A stretch of DNA of 24,646 nt, taken from contig UQAI01000022.1 of assembly GCA_900538885.1 (NCBI GenBank), forward strand, positions 1-24,646, in the 5' to 3' direction. Shown here one piece after another: positions 1 through 7,933 of this stretch (position 1 is its first letter; every line of letters starts with the position of its first letter). A model generated the notes under the pieces. That model did not search any database, was not told the origin of the DNA, and saw nothing but the letters and a program-made list of their open reading frames with translations. The DNA comes from an uncultured Mollicutes bacterium (GTDB taxonomy: Bacteria; Bacillota_I; Bacilli_A; ML615J-28; CAG-313). A program made the translations under genes and the position numbers.

Positions 1-53
1 TAATATTTTTATTAAATCACACAAAAACACAAAAAACTTTGAAGAACCAATTT

Positions 54-90
54 AAAAAAGCACTCCTAATAATAGAAGTGCACATTTTTT
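54..90 (-). terminator. Bidirectional hairpin terminator after the small ORF
   Basis: Positions 60-67 pair with 74-81 (GCACTCCT with AGAAGTGC, one mismatch) around a 6-nt loop. On the minus strand the hairpin is followed by six U (59-54). On the plus strand it is followed by T85-T90, so it could stop transcription in both directions. It lies 35 nt past the stop of the 20-codon ORF at 116-178. Confidence 0.75.
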
Positions 91-115
91 CGTGTTTATT
101 GGTAGTAAAAAAGTA

Positions 116-178
116 TTACCACTGAGAACACAAAGATAGGTAATGACCACTTCTTAGGATATTTAATGTATTTAACAT
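116..178 (-). CDS. Very short ORF (20 codons) with strong promoter and RBS; leader or toxin-like peptide unit
   Basis: The ORF starts at ATG 178, nine nucleotides after a full AAGGAGG (187-193), and ends at TAA 116-118. The predicted product (MLNTLNILRS... ending LCSQW) matches nothing I recognise and is not strongly hydrophobic. The transcript also carries a second, start-less frame running to TAA 96-98. It encodes Lys/Tyr-rich residues followed by a convincing membrane segment (KKWSLPIFVFSVVILFYYQ). A single inserted base just after the ATG would put that peptide behind the RBS. The unit may therefore be a small membrane peptide (for example a type I toxin) broken by an indel, a leader peptide ahead of an attenuator, or a small RNA. 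The promoter and terminator make transcription likely; that the 20-aa product itself matters is uncertain. Confidence 0.45.
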   Translation of the reverse strand: MLNTLNILRSGHYLSLCSQW

Positions 179-210
179 GGTCGTCACCTCCTTTTTATTC
201 TTATGCTATG

Positions 211-239
211 ATTATAGCATATTTTAAAATATTTGTAAA
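211..239 (-). promoter_or_regulatory. Sigma-A-type promoter of the small ORF
   Basis: On the minus strand TTTACA (239-234) and a perfect TATAAT (216-211) are separated by 17 nt. The AAGGAGG RBS follows 17 nt downstream of the -10 box. It lies just past the end of the vWA gene on the same strand, so the small ORF is probably transcribed independently. Confidence 0.8.
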
Positions 240-256
240 GCAATTGGTCGTTGCTT

Positions 257-1696
257 TTATTTTATATACTCTTTTGCCATCTTAACTAATTCATAAAATT
301 CTTTCTTATATGGATCATTCATGAATTCTTCTTTATTAATTCTTGATAAAATACTATCATAACTAGCATCAGCTTTAAACTTTGAATTACGTAATAATAA
401 ACCAAATTCAACTACGCTTGATGCAAAAAGAAAATCATTTGATGGCGTTTCTTTAATTACACTAACACTTGATGTAATTTCTTTATTTAATTCATTTGGT
501 ACATCTTTATAGCGAACTGTGCAAGCTGCAATTTCTTTATTTTCTACGTTTTCTTTTAGTTTTAATTCAACCAAACATATTGTTGTATGTCCTGCACCAA
601 TTTCACCAGCATCTTTTTCCGTATTGTTAAAATCATCATCACTCATTTGTTTATTCTCATAACCAATTAAACGATATGATTCTACAACATCTTTATTGAA
701 AACAATTTGTGCTTTACAATCTTTCGCAACAGTATTAAGCGTTCCCCCAAGTTCTGACACAAATACTTTTTTAGCTTCTAGTACTGAATCGATGTAATAG
801 TAATTACCATTACCATGTTGAGCTAAAGTATCCATTGTATTTGATTTTAGATTACCAGAGCCAAAGCCAAATAAAGATAGATAAATTCCTTGGTCACGTT
901 TTGAAGAAATGAATTTTTTTAATCCATCCATTGAACTAATGCCAACATTAAAATCACCGTCTGTAGCAAGAAATACACGGTTATTTCCACCTTCAATATA
1001 ATATTTGCTTGCTATCTCATATGCTTTTTTAATACCAGCACTACCATGAGTGCTACCATTTGCTTCAAGGTCTGACATGATTGCGGTAATCTTAGGTTTT
1101 TCATAGCCAAAGCCACCATCAAGTAAAACTTGTTCACTACCAGCATAAGTAACAATTGAAACACGGTCACTATCATTTAAATTATCAACAAGTAATTTAA
1201 ATGCTTCAATCATTAATGGTAATTTATCAGCACTATACATTGAACCACTAACATCAAGTAAGAAAACAAAATTATTAGGTTTAGGGTTTTCTATTTCATA
1301 ATTCCTAGCTTTTACGACAACTTGTAGTAATTTGTTTTCCCTATTCCATGGGCAATCACTAACCTCAGTAAAGGCTTTTAGAGCTTCTTCCGTATCGTTT
1401 TCATAAGAATAGTTAAAATAGCTTAACATTTGTTCGATCACAACCGCATCACTTGGTATATTCATTTTACCTTTTATCATTCTTCTAAGATTACTGTATG
1501 CGGCGGTGGAAGAGTCCATACTTATATTAATTCTATCATTCTTACTAGTTTCAATATATTCTTCTTCTTTAATTTCTAGGTATTCCTCATTACTATAACG
1601 AATTTCTGGATAATTCATTTTATTTGATGCATTAGCACATCCAACAATCGCTGATAGTAACATAACAACAACTAAAACATTTAATATTTTTTTCAT
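257..1696 (-). CDS. von Willebrand factor A domain lipoprotein (YfbK-like)
   Basis: This 479-aa protein is probably an extracytoplasmic lipoprotein with a metal-dependent vWA adhesion or scaffold domain. The N-terminus is a lipoprotein signal peptide (MKK, hydrophobic stretch, lipobox IVGC with Cys20). Residues about 140-320 form the vWA domain with an intact MIDAS: D148-x-S150-x-S152, Thr216 in NGST, and Asp246 in ATDGD. A preceding region (about 55-130) and a C-terminal beta-rich region fit the three-part layout of bacterial YfbK-like proteins (vWA_N, vWA, DUF3520-like), although at 479 residues it is shorter than E. coli YfbK. The start is the ATG in front of the signal peptide; its RBS is only a weak purine run. 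No partner gene in the window reveals its ligand. The family assignment is firm; the cellular role is unknown. Confidence 0.88.
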   Translation of the reverse strand: MKKILNVLVVVMLLSAIVGCANASNKMNYPEIRYSNEEYLEIKEEEYIETSKNDRINISMDSSTAAYSNLRRMIKGKMNIPSDAVVIEQMLSYFNYSYENDTEEALKAFTEVSDCPWNRENKLLQVVVKARNYEIENPKPNNFVFLLDVSGSMYSADKLPLMIEAFKLLVDNLNDSDRVSIVTYAGSEQVLLDGGFGYEKPKITAIMSDLEANGSTHGSAGIKKAYEIASKYYIEGGNNRVFLATDGDFNVGISSMDGLKKFISSKRDQGIYLSLFGFGSGNLKSNTMDTLAQHGNGNYYYIDSVLEAKKVFVSELGGTLNTVAKDCKAQIVFNKDVVESYRLIGYENKQMSDDDFNNTEKDAGEIGAGHTTICLVELKLKENVENKEIAACTVRYKDVPNELNKEITSSVSVIKETPSNDFLFASSVVEFGLLLRNSKFKADASYDSILSRINKEEFMNDPYKKEFYELVKMAKEYIK

Positions 1697-1744
1697 TTCT
1701 TATTTTTCTTTCTTTCTATTATAAACAGAATAATTCTTTTATTA

Positions 1745-2203
1745 CTATTTTGACCTTTTAAAACAGATATTATTGATAATATAATCTTTAAGTTTCATTG
1801 TAATTGTAAAATAATCATTTATTACTTTTACCACTTCATTTTTAATTTTCTTTGGTAATTTCTTATTTTCGTCTAAAAACTTAAGAGCACTAATCGTTCC
1901 CATATTTGTTGATTTTATCGCATTAATACAAATATCAAAGTCTGAATCCACAAACTTCATTTTTTCCATCAACACTCCCATAATACCAGCTGCTGTTAGA
2001 CTTTCAGTTGGTTTTTCCCCCATATTAGTGATTAGACTTGTAAACTTCTCTTCATGAGTCTTAAATATTTCTTCAATTTCTTCAATAATTCCTAAAAGCT
2101 TTTCATCCTTTAAGTTTTCACATTCCTTATGATAAATTCTAAAAACACTATTTCCCATATGAATATAGGATAAAAATTTATTTAATTCATTTGTTTTTTC
2201 CAT
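1745..2203 (-). CDS. Small ferritin-like four-helix protein (DUF2383-type)
   Basis: This 152-aa, largely helical protein has no signal peptide or membrane segment. The pattern resembles DUF2383 / ferritin-like proteins: an N-terminal helix (about 3-30), a second helix with an HEE motif (His50-Glu51-Glu52), an MGEKP turn (61-65), and two more helices (about 80-108 and 118-146). Several Glu/His residues could bind a metal, but I cannot trace a complete di-iron ligand set, so the function remains open (metal or redox stress handling is one guess). ATG 2203 is preceded by GGAGGT at good spacing, and the gene ends with TAG. It lies between the SWIM-domain gene (upstream) and the vWA lipoprotein gene (downstream) on the same strand, with gaps of about 50-60 nt. 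Confidence 0.6.
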   Translation of the reverse strand: MEKTNELNKFLSYIHMGNSVFRIYHKECENLKDEKLLGIIEEIEEIFKTHEEKFTSLITNMGEKPTESLTAAGIMGVLMEKMKFVDSDFDICINAIKSTNMGTISALKFLDENKKLPKKIKNEVVKVINDYFTITMKLKDYIINNICFKRSK

Positions 2204-2218
2204 ATGATACCTCCAAAT

Positions 2219-2232
2219 ATAGTATTTACTAT
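2219..2232. promoter_or_regulatory. Perfect 14-bp palindrome upstream of the ferritin-like gene
   Basis: ATAGTA-TT-TACTAT lies just upstream of the GGAGGT RBS of the gene starting at 2203, where an operator or the first bases of the transcript would be. I do not recognise it as a known regulator box, and in such A+T-rich DNA a 6-bp-arm palindrome may occur by chance. Confidence 0.3.
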
Positions 2233-2266
2233 TTTTGAGAGTATATGAGTGATTATGTTTGAAAAT

Positions 2267-3808
2267 TTATTTATTGATGTATTTTAACATTTCATCTAAA
2301 AGGCCAATTTTACGTGGATATTTTTCTTTTATTATTTCATATAGGTCTTGACAATATTTTTTACCATCGTCACATTTTAACAAGCCTTTAAGCATACGGC
2401 AAGTTTCTTTATAATCACCACCAGTTTTGGCTTTTTCGGCCTTTTTTTCAAATAAGCTATAGTATAAATCTACTAATTCTTTATTATAGTCATCTTTTAA
2501 ATATATTGTGTATCTTATTAAATCTTTAACATTTTTTGTTTTCATAACTAGATTAAATAAATCTTCTTTCATATCTAAAGCTTTATAAACACTCATTAAA
2601 TTACTTGGCTTAATATCACTTTCTTGAATTCGTTTTAAATATTCATTAAAGTTTGGTAGTTTTCTTAATTTATTTAAAGCAGTGGATGCACCTACAATAA
2701 GGGTTTCAATATAATAGATTTCATTTTTAAGTTCGGGGTCATCTGTATAACTATACATTAGATTATATAAATACTCTAAAGCACGAATATTAACCTTTTG
2801 ATTTTTTAGTTGATATTTTATTTCTTCAATTAATTCTATTATATGATATCGATAAAAACTAAACATATAATCAATAAATGGTTCGGATTCTGCATACTTA
2901 AGCATAATTTCTACATCTTTATGTAGCGTTAAATTACCTTTAAACTCTAAAATAATATGTTCCATAATCAACAAATTACCACGGGCTTCATAAAAATTAA
3001 CTGAATATACATCAGGACTTTTTATTTTTTCTTCAATATACTTTTTAATTAATTTTTTTTCATCTTCATTAAGTACGGGATAAAGGATTCTAAAAGCTTC
3101 AACTAAGATTGGATGACCAAAAACAAATTTATCTAAAAAAACATTTTTTAAATCTTCTATTTGTTCATCTGTTCCTTGCATGATTACCCAAGTCATTAGA
3201 TTTTTATCTTCTTCACTTAATTTATCACTTTCAGAAGTTACTATAGATGTATGAATTTCTTCTGCTGCCTTATAAACACGATAATTAAATTGCTCAATGC
3301 TTGCGGTGATATTATTAGTTGGATCCACATCAAGATACTGGTATTTCACTTCATTAATATGTCTTTTTATGGAAGGTAACTGGTTATAATCTACTTCTTC
3401 CATAATTAAATCTATTATTTCTTCTTTTGACATGTCTTGAAGGAAATCTTCAACAATTTTATTTACATAGTATGGTTGATATAAATCATCATCGTCATCA
3501 TCTAAATCTGGATCAAAAAATTCATGGTTATCCATATTTCTTTTTTCGTAAACTTCACGCTCCATTTCTACTGTAAAGATTGTGGCCATAATATGTTCAC
3601 ATATTATTCCTTTTTTGCATAATTCACACGTACAAACAGAATCTTCTATGTTTTTATTATCTACAGTAACGTGATATATAACGGCATTATCTTCTACCTC
3701 CGCAAATACTATATCATGAGCCTTGTGGATAATACTTTTAACCGCATGTTTTTCCGCTAATTTTATGCCTTTAACAAATGCTTCTTCTTTTAACTCTCGT
3801 GATATCAT
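2267..3808 (-). CDS. SWIM zinc-finger protein with helical repeat-like C-terminus
   Basis: This 513-aa cytoplasmic protein carries an N-terminal SWIM zinc finger of the form C-x-C-x(n)-C-x-H (Cys59, Cys61, Cys70, His72). SWIM domains bind nucleic acid or protein and in bacteria often occur beside SNF2 helicases, but no helicase is present here. A run of acidic residues follows (about 98-109). The rest is alpha-helical without recognisable catalytic motifs. I chose ATG 3808 rather than the in-frame ATG 24 nt upstream because GGAGG (3817-3822) lies between the two at ideal spacing for the inner one. An extended -10 promoter lies at 3834-3842, so transcription can begin just upstream. The SWIM call is secure; the biological role is unknown. 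Confidence 0.85.
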   Translation of the reverse strand: MISRELKEEAFVKGIKLAEKHAVKSIIHKAHDIVFAEVEDNAVIYHVTVDNKNIEDSVCTCELCKKGIICEHIMATIFTVEMEREVYEKRNMDNHEFFDPDLDDDDDDLYQPYYVNKIVEDFLQDMSKEEIIDLIMEEVDYNQLPSIKRHINEVKYQYLDVDPTNNITASIEQFNYRVYKAAEEIHTSIVTSESDKLSEEDKNLMTWVIMQGTDEQIEDLKNVFLDKFVFGHPILVEAFRILYPVLNEDEKKLIKKYIEEKIKSPDVYSVNFYEARGNLLIMEHIILEFKGNLTLHKDVEIMLKYAESEPFIDYMFSFYRYHIIELIEEIKYQLKNQKVNIRALEYLYNLMYSYTDDPELKNEIYYIETLIVGASTALNKLRKLPNFNEYLKRIQESDIKPSNLMSVYKALDMKEDLFNLVMKTKNVKDLIRYTIYLKDDYNKELVDLYYSLFEKKAEKAKTGGDYKETCRMLKGLLKCDDGKKYCQDLYEIIKEKYPRKIGLLDEMLKYINK

Positions 3809-3833
3809 CGTTATTTCCTCCCTATTCAACATT

Positions 3834-3842
3834 ATTATATCA
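3834..3842 (-). promoter_or_regulatory. Extended -10 promoter of the SWIM-domain gene
   Basis: On the minus strand TGATATAAT (3842-3834) is an extended -10 element (TG-N-TATAAT) located 19 nt upstream of the GGAGG RBS. The -35 region (TAGATT, 17 nt upstream) is poor, as is usual for extended -10 promoters. Confidence 0.6.
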
Positions 3843-3869
3843 TTTACATAAATTAAAATCTATTGATTA

Positions 3870-3930
3870 AAGAAAAATAAAGAAACTAGTTCAAAATATC
3901 AGTTCATTTTCAGATCTAGTTTCCTTGTTT
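3870..3930 (-). terminator. Hairpin terminator after the cupin gene
   Basis: GAAACTAG (3882-3889) and CTAGTTTC (3916-3923) form an 8-bp stem with a 26-nt loop. On the minus strand it is followed by a U-rich run (complement of 3870-3881). A T-run on the plus-strand side (3928-3933) would let it act both ways. The loop contains the direct repeat GTTC...GTTC, which does not extend the stem. Confidence 0.6.
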
Positions 3931-3936
3931 TTTATG

Positions 3937-4257
3937 TTAAAATGCTACAACTAATAGCATTTTAAATTTTTCTTCACCTTCTACAGCATGGGGGTGGCCG
4001 GCTGGCATAACAATTGTTTCACCCACATGGAGTAAATATGGTGTACCATCAATAGTAATTTTACCAACTCCATCAAGACATGTTACCATAGCATCACCAT
4101 CAGATTTGTGCGTGCTTATTTCTTCACCTTTTTCAAATGAAAATAGTGTAATACTTACTTTATTATTTTGAATTAAAGTTTTACTCACTACTTGTCCTGC
4201 ATGATAGCTAATTTGATCTTTTAAAGTTAAAACTTCTTTTTTAGTTATATTTTTCAT
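3937..4257 (-). CDS. Small single-domain cupin
   Basis: A 106-aa cupin barrel, probably a metal-binding protein of the broad YlbA/PMI-like cupin superfamily. Cupin motif 1 is partly degenerate: GEEISTHKSDGD keeps the first His (His50) but has Ser in place of the second and Asp for the usual Glu. Motif 2 (G79-ETIVMPAGHPH, with His90) is canonical. Such proteins are often annotated as sensors, isomerases or dioxygenases, but the substrate cannot be read from sequence. I prefer ATG 4257; an upstream in-frame GTG and a TTG at 4281 are possible because no start has a strong RBS (GTGGAT lies close to the ATG). The gene begins about 25 nt after the DUF4143 remnant and is followed by a terminator. 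Confidence 0.8.
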   Translation of the reverse strand: MKNITKKEVLTLKDQISYHAGQVVSKTLIQNNKVSITLFSFEKGEEISTHKSDGDAMVTCLDGVGKITIDGTPYLLHVGETIVMPAGHPHAVEGEEKFKMLLVVAF

Positions 4258-4282
4258 TATATCCACAATATATCCTACCAAT

Positions 4283-4963
4283 TTATTTATTTTTTTTAAA
4301 TTCCGCTAAAAAGAACGGCACATAATAGAAAGGTAGAGTCAAAACTTTATTATCTTCATCATATCCATAACGGTTTTCTGATACTTTAACTGCATATTTT
4401 AATTTGTTATGCGATTTGTATTTTTTCAAGGATTTTAAACTTCCTTTTTTCTTCTTTACATCTATTGGTATAATATTTTCACCATCATCTATTAAATATT
4501 CAAATTCAGCATCTTGTTTGCCCTTCCAATAATAAAGTTTATATCCTAATGACATTAATTCCACTGCAACATAATTTTCATAGAAAATTCCTGATAAAGT
4601 GTTTCGTCCTTCCTTACTTAGAAAATATTTTGCATTAACTCCACTTTGATGAGTAAAAATTCCCATATCTGTGAGGTATAAACGATAAATTGAATCACTA
4701 TTTTCTAATAAAGGAATTGTTACATTTTCTTTAATTAATGCTGATTTTTGAATTAAAAAAGCAAACATTAACCAATCAAGTGAACTTTGCAAATTCCTAT
4801 TTCTTAAATCCTTTTCCAATAATGATGGTTTGAAATTTTTTGATTCTTTATTTAATTGAGAGTAAATATTTTCAAACACTTTTTTAGCTCGAACAATAGC
4901 TTCAGAACTAGCTTGATATAGTTCCATATCACTCAAATAATTATTGTCAAGAATATTTCTCAA
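4283..4963 (-). pseudogene. C-terminal remnant of an AAA_14/DUF4143 ATPase
   Basis: The 226-aa reading frame matches only the C-terminal half of the common prokaryotic ATPases with an AAA_14 N-domain and a DUF4143 C-domain (usually about 380-450 aa). Visible hallmarks are the linker resembling IxSQLxKExKxF (about 33-44), the RLYLTDMGIF segment (94-103) and a PD-(D/E)XK-like nuclease core: Glu129 in YENYV, acidic residues at 151-155, and Asp168-x-Lys170 in IPIDVK. The P-loop ATPase half is absent. The frame is closed by TAA directly before the TTG at 4963, and the DNA upstream is unrelated (repeats, then the ZIP gene). It is either a decaying remnant or a free-standing DUF4143 domain; an internal ATG at codon 13 could start the latter. 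I favour a remnant. Confidence 0.75.
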
Positions 4964-5013
4964 TTAATTGCACGTTTTAGGTACTTTTTTTGTTAATTAA
5001 TTACACGTTTTAG
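4962..5013. repeat. Two 19-bp direct repeats, 33-bp period
   Basis: AATTAATTGCACGTTTTAG (4962-4980) is repeated with one mismatch as AATTAATTACACGTTTTAG (4995-5013). The pair sits exactly where the ATPase remnant begins, in the gap downstream of the ZIP gene. They could be a duplicated operator of the lost gene or the product of the deletion that removed its 5' half. No similar copies are apparent elsewhere in the window. Confidence 0.6.
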
Positions 5014-5053
5014 ATAATAATATTTTTACCAATTATTAAATTATTATTCATAA

Positions 5054-5842
5054 TTAACCCAAAGCTACATCTAAAACCATCATTAAAACAAAGCCTATCA
5101 TAAAACCAATGAGTGAGGCATTACTGTGCTTTCCGCTTTGAGCTTCTGGTATTAATTCTTCTACCACTACATACATCATAGCTCCAGCCGCAAAGCTTAG
5201 TAAATAAGGTAAGATTGGCGTAATGATATTTATTAAAAGTATGGTGATAATAGCACCTATTGGCTCTACTACTCCTGATAACACGCCCACAACAAAAGCT
5301 TTTGGTTTTGAAACTCCTTCACTTTTAAGAGGCATTGAAATAATCGCTCCTTCGGGAAAGTTTTGAACCGCAATTCCCACCGCAAGAGCTAACGCACCTG
5401 ATGCTGTAATACCAATGTTTCCAGCAAGAGCACCAGCAAGTACCACGCCTACCGCCATTCCTTCGGGGATATTATGAATTACTACCGCAAATACCATCAT
5501 AGTGGTTTTTTGAAGTTTGCTTTTCTTTCCTTCTGCTTCAGCCGCATTTAAATGAAAATGTGGAACATATGTATCAATTAAAAGAAGACAAATCATGCCA
5601 ACTATAAATCCAACCATGGCTGGAACAAACGAGAATTTACCATATGATGTAGACATTTCAATAGAAGGGATTATCAATGACCAAATTGATGCGGCGACCA
5701 TTACACCACTCGCAAAACCTAACAGGATTTTTTCTACTGTGTCGTTTAGTTCTTTTTTCATTAAAAAGACCATCGCAGCACCAAGAGTTGTTCCTAAAAA
5801 GGGAATCATTAAACCAAGGCATAAAAATACTGCATCATTCAT
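5054..5842 (-). CDS. ZIP-family divalent metal transporter (GufA/ZupT-like)
   Basis: A 262-aa inner-membrane ZIP protein with about eight hydrophobic segments, expected to import Zn2+ or other divalent cations such as Fe2+ or Mn2+. The binuclear metal-site motifs are all present: HNIPEG (His123, Asn124, Pro126, Glu127), QNFPEG (Asn161, Pro163, Glu164), Glu193 in VEPIG, and EELIPE (228-233). A short cytoplasmic loop contains PHFHLNAAEAEGKK (94-107). The length is normal for the GufA-like branch. The start codon overlaps the stop of the upstream SGNH hydrolase gene as TAATG, with an AAAGGAG RBS inside that gene, so translation is probably coupled. It is the last gene of the CmpB-SGNH-ZIP operon. 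Ion selectivity cannot be read from the sequence. Confidence 0.9.
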   Translation of the reverse strand: MNDAVFLCLGLMIPFLGTTLGAAMVFLMKKELNDTVEKILLGFASGVMVAASIWSLIIPSIEMSTSYGKFSFVPAMVGFIVGMICLLLIDTYVPHFHLNAAEAEGKKSKLQKTTMMVFAVVIHNIPEGMAVGVVLAGALAGNIGITASGALALAVGIAVQNFPEGAIISMPLKSEGVSKPKAFVVGVLSGVVEPIGAIITILLINIITPILPYLLSFAAGAMMYVVVEELIPEAQSGKHSNASLIGFMIGFVLMMVLDVALG

Positions 5843-7113
5843 TATTGGTTCTCCTTTCGATTATTGTATTTTATAATCATTTCCACAAGAAATTGATAAA
5901 ATGCATCACCAATTTGTAAATATCCATTCATTGATGGATGAAGTCCATTTACACCAAGACGTTCAGTCCATTCATTTCTTTTATTTACTTTTTGGTTAAT
6001 CATTGGATAATTATATTCACTGTCAAATTGTCCTTTAATATCATTATAGAATACAAAATCTTTAAATTCATCTGTTAAGGTAAGTTTTTCAAGCCATTCA
6101 TCATAATTAAACGCCGTAATCGTATATCCAAACCAATCATGATAGTAACCACTCGCTCCATAACAAGCAGTCACTCCACCATTTGGACATGACAGCTCAA
6201 TTCCCATTACGCCAATTAAAGCATTGGGAAAAGCTTGGTGTAAGTTTTCAAGAAATAGTGGTGCATATTTTTTATGATTAGTAAAGTCTTCACTATATGG
6301 CATGTATAGTCCATTACCCGTTAAGAAAGTAAATATAAGATCTGGTTCTTCTAGTTTATTTTTCTTAATATAATCCTTAAAATCTAGTTTTCCAGTTTCA
6401 TTATTCCAAAATGGATTACCATCAATATATTTTGAATTTTCTATCTTAATCTTCTTGTTACTATTTTCCAAAATCATTTCACTTGTAATTTCGGGATTTA
6501 CTTTATAGTTTCCCTCTAAACGACTAAATGTTAAGGCATTTCCTTCTATTTTTCGTAATTTCCATTTTAAATTATTATTAATCCAAATAGTATCGATGTC
6601 ATTATTTTGTACAAAATCTTTAGTTTCAACCACTAAATTTGTGGTAGGATTTTCATCTTGATATTCAAAAAAAGTCTTCCACTGCCAACCTCCATACCCT
6701 TCATAACCAGTTTTACCACGGTGCATTGTGCCAATGAAATTTAGCATATTTGGATATAGTTGATTATATTTGTTAAATCCTGTATCTGGCCAAACTCCAT
6801 TAATCGTTTCACTATCACCAATGCATAAAATATTTAGTGGCTTGATTGGCGCTACTTGCTTATTAACAACTAAAATTGTGGTTTTACTCTCAAGAAGTTT
6901 CCCCCCATCACTATAAACATGAATAGTAAGAGGATATTCACCCTCTTCACCTACTACTGGAGTGTATGTAAAATAGCGGTTATATGTAAATCCTTTTTCA
7001 CATTCAGCAATTATATAGTATAGATAAGGATTATGTTTTCGAATTATCCCTCTAAAGAATAATTCAAATGGTTCATTAATTGTTAAATAATATTTAGTGG
7101 GAAGTGAAATCAT
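5842..7113 (-). CDS. SGNH/GDSL-type hydrolase with N-terminal Ig-like region
   Basis: A 423-aa protein whose central and C-terminal parts form an SGNH hydrolase (esterase or acetyl-esterase type). Block I is IGDSETINGVWP with nucleophile Ser101; a Gly/Asn-containing block III (LTGNGLY) follows in the second half. Block V is NGLHPSMNGY with catalytic His392, where Asn389 replaces the usual Asp of D-x-x-H. Residues 1-85 look like a beta-sandwich with no catalytic residues. No signal peptide is visible, so it is either cytoplasmic or exported by another route. ATG 7113 has AGGAGA upstream and lies 8 nt after the CmpB-like gene; its stop overlaps the ZIP start. The fold is firm; the substrate is unknown (a glycan or peptidoglycan acyl group is plausible). 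Confidence 0.82.
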   Translation of the reverse strand: MISLPTKYYLTINEPFELFFRGIIRKHNPYLYYIIAECEKGFTYNRYFTYTPVVGEEGEYPLTIHVYSDGGKLLESKTTILVVNKQVAPIKPLNILCIGDSETINGVWPDTGFNKYNQLYPNMLNFIGTMHRGKTGYEGYGGWQWKTFFEYQDENPTTNLVVETKDFVQNNDIDTIWINNNLKWKLRKIEGNALTFSRLEGNYKVNPEITSEMILENSNKKIKIENSKYIDGNPFWNNETGKLDFKDYIKKNKLEEPDLIFTFLTGNGLYMPYSEDFTNHKKYAPLFLENLHQAFPNALIGVMGIELSCPNGGVTACYGASGYYHDWFGYTITAFNYDEWLEKLTLTDEFKDFVFYNDIKGQFDSEYNYPMINQKVNKRNEWTERLGVNGLHPSMNGYLQIGDAFYQFLVEMIIKYNNRKENQ

Positions 7114-7121
7114 AAATTCTC

Positions 7122-7868
7122 CTATTTTTCTTTTTTATTTTTTATGTTATTAAACTTTTCAATTAATTCTTGCTTTAGATTTGGATAAGCTTTAACTAAA
7201 CGCAAACTTTCCATTTTTTTCTTTAAAGCTTCACCTTTTTCAATACCACTAAGGGTAATATCTGATAATGTTTTACCAATCGCATCAGATGTTGCATGAA
7301 TTCCCCCAACAAATTTTTTGAATTCTTTAGATATTTTATTAAAGTGAATCATTTGAAGAACTGTAAAGACGAAGTCAGTTAAAATAACAACACTAAAGAT
7401 TATAACAAATACAACTCCTACTTTATATGGTATTTTCATTAATAAGTCGTTAACAATAACATGAAAAATATCAACAACTAGTAAACATATAATTCCCCAT
7501 ATAAATGAGAATTTTAGACAAATATAACCTTTAAGGTTGCACTTTTGATTGGAATAGTCCCACCATTTAGTGTGGAAAAACTTTTCTAAAACAAATCCTG
7601 TTACTAACTCCAAAAGTGTAGTTAGTCCTACTGAACAAAAGAACAAAAGAAACGGATTATCTTTAACTGGAGTTAAACAAAGTAATACAATACAAACACC
7701 TGTTCCGTATATTGGGCATACTGGTCCATTTAAAAAGCCACGGTTAATAAATTTATTAGTCCTAAATGTGGCATAAATCACTTCCATACACCAACCTAAA
7801 AATGAGTATACAAAAAAATATAGTAGTAGTTGATAAAGTGAAAAATCAAAAATCATTATTTTATTCAT
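7122..7868 (-). CDS. CmpB-like membrane protein (ABC_trans_CmpB, putative ABC-transporter type IV)
   Basis: A 248-aa integral membrane protein of the CmpB family (PF06541 type). Typical signatures are the first membrane helix with YSFLGWCMEVIY (21-32), the RGFLNGPVCPIYG motif (43-55), and FVLEKFFHTKWWDYS (87-101). Five or so hydrophobic segments span about 10-170, followed by a charged cytoplasmic tail (about 175-248). Despite the family name, its transport role is unproven and no ATPase partner is adjacent. ATG 7868 is preceded by AGGAGGA (7873-7879) and a good promoter (7894-7922). It is the first gene of the operon that continues into the SGNH hydrolase and ZIP transporter. The gene ends with TAG. 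Confidence 0.85.
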   Translation of the reverse strand: MNKIMIFDFSLYQLLLYFFVYSFLGWCMEVIYATFRTNKFINRGFLNGPVCPIYGTGVCIVLLCLTPVKDNPFLLFFCSVGLTTLLELVTGFVLEKFFHTKWWDYSNQKCNLKGYICLKFSFIWGIICLLVVDIFHVIVNDLLMKIPYKVGVVFVIIFSVVILTDFVFTVLQMIHFNKISKEFKKFVGGIHATSDAIGKTLSDITLSGIEKGEALKKKMESLRLVKAYPNLKQELIEKFNNIKNKKEK

Positions 7869-7893
7869 AGTGTCCTCCTAATTAGTTACTATT

Positions 7894-7922
7894 ATTATAC
7901 CACATTTTATTAATTTTGTCTT
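7894..7922 (-). promoter_or_regulatory. Promoter of the CmpB-SGNH-ZIP operon
   Basis: On the minus strand AAGACA (7922-7917) and TATAAT (7899-7894) are spaced by 17 nt, with the AGGAGGA RBS 14 nt downstream of the -10 box. Confidence 0.65.
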
Positions 7923-7933
7923 TTACTTTTCAC

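Noticed and set aside
5595..5919. Plus-strand ORFs of 80-93 codons
   Set aside because: They lie antisense to the ZIP transporter and SGNH genes, have no RBS and encode no recognisable protein; they are shadows of real coding.
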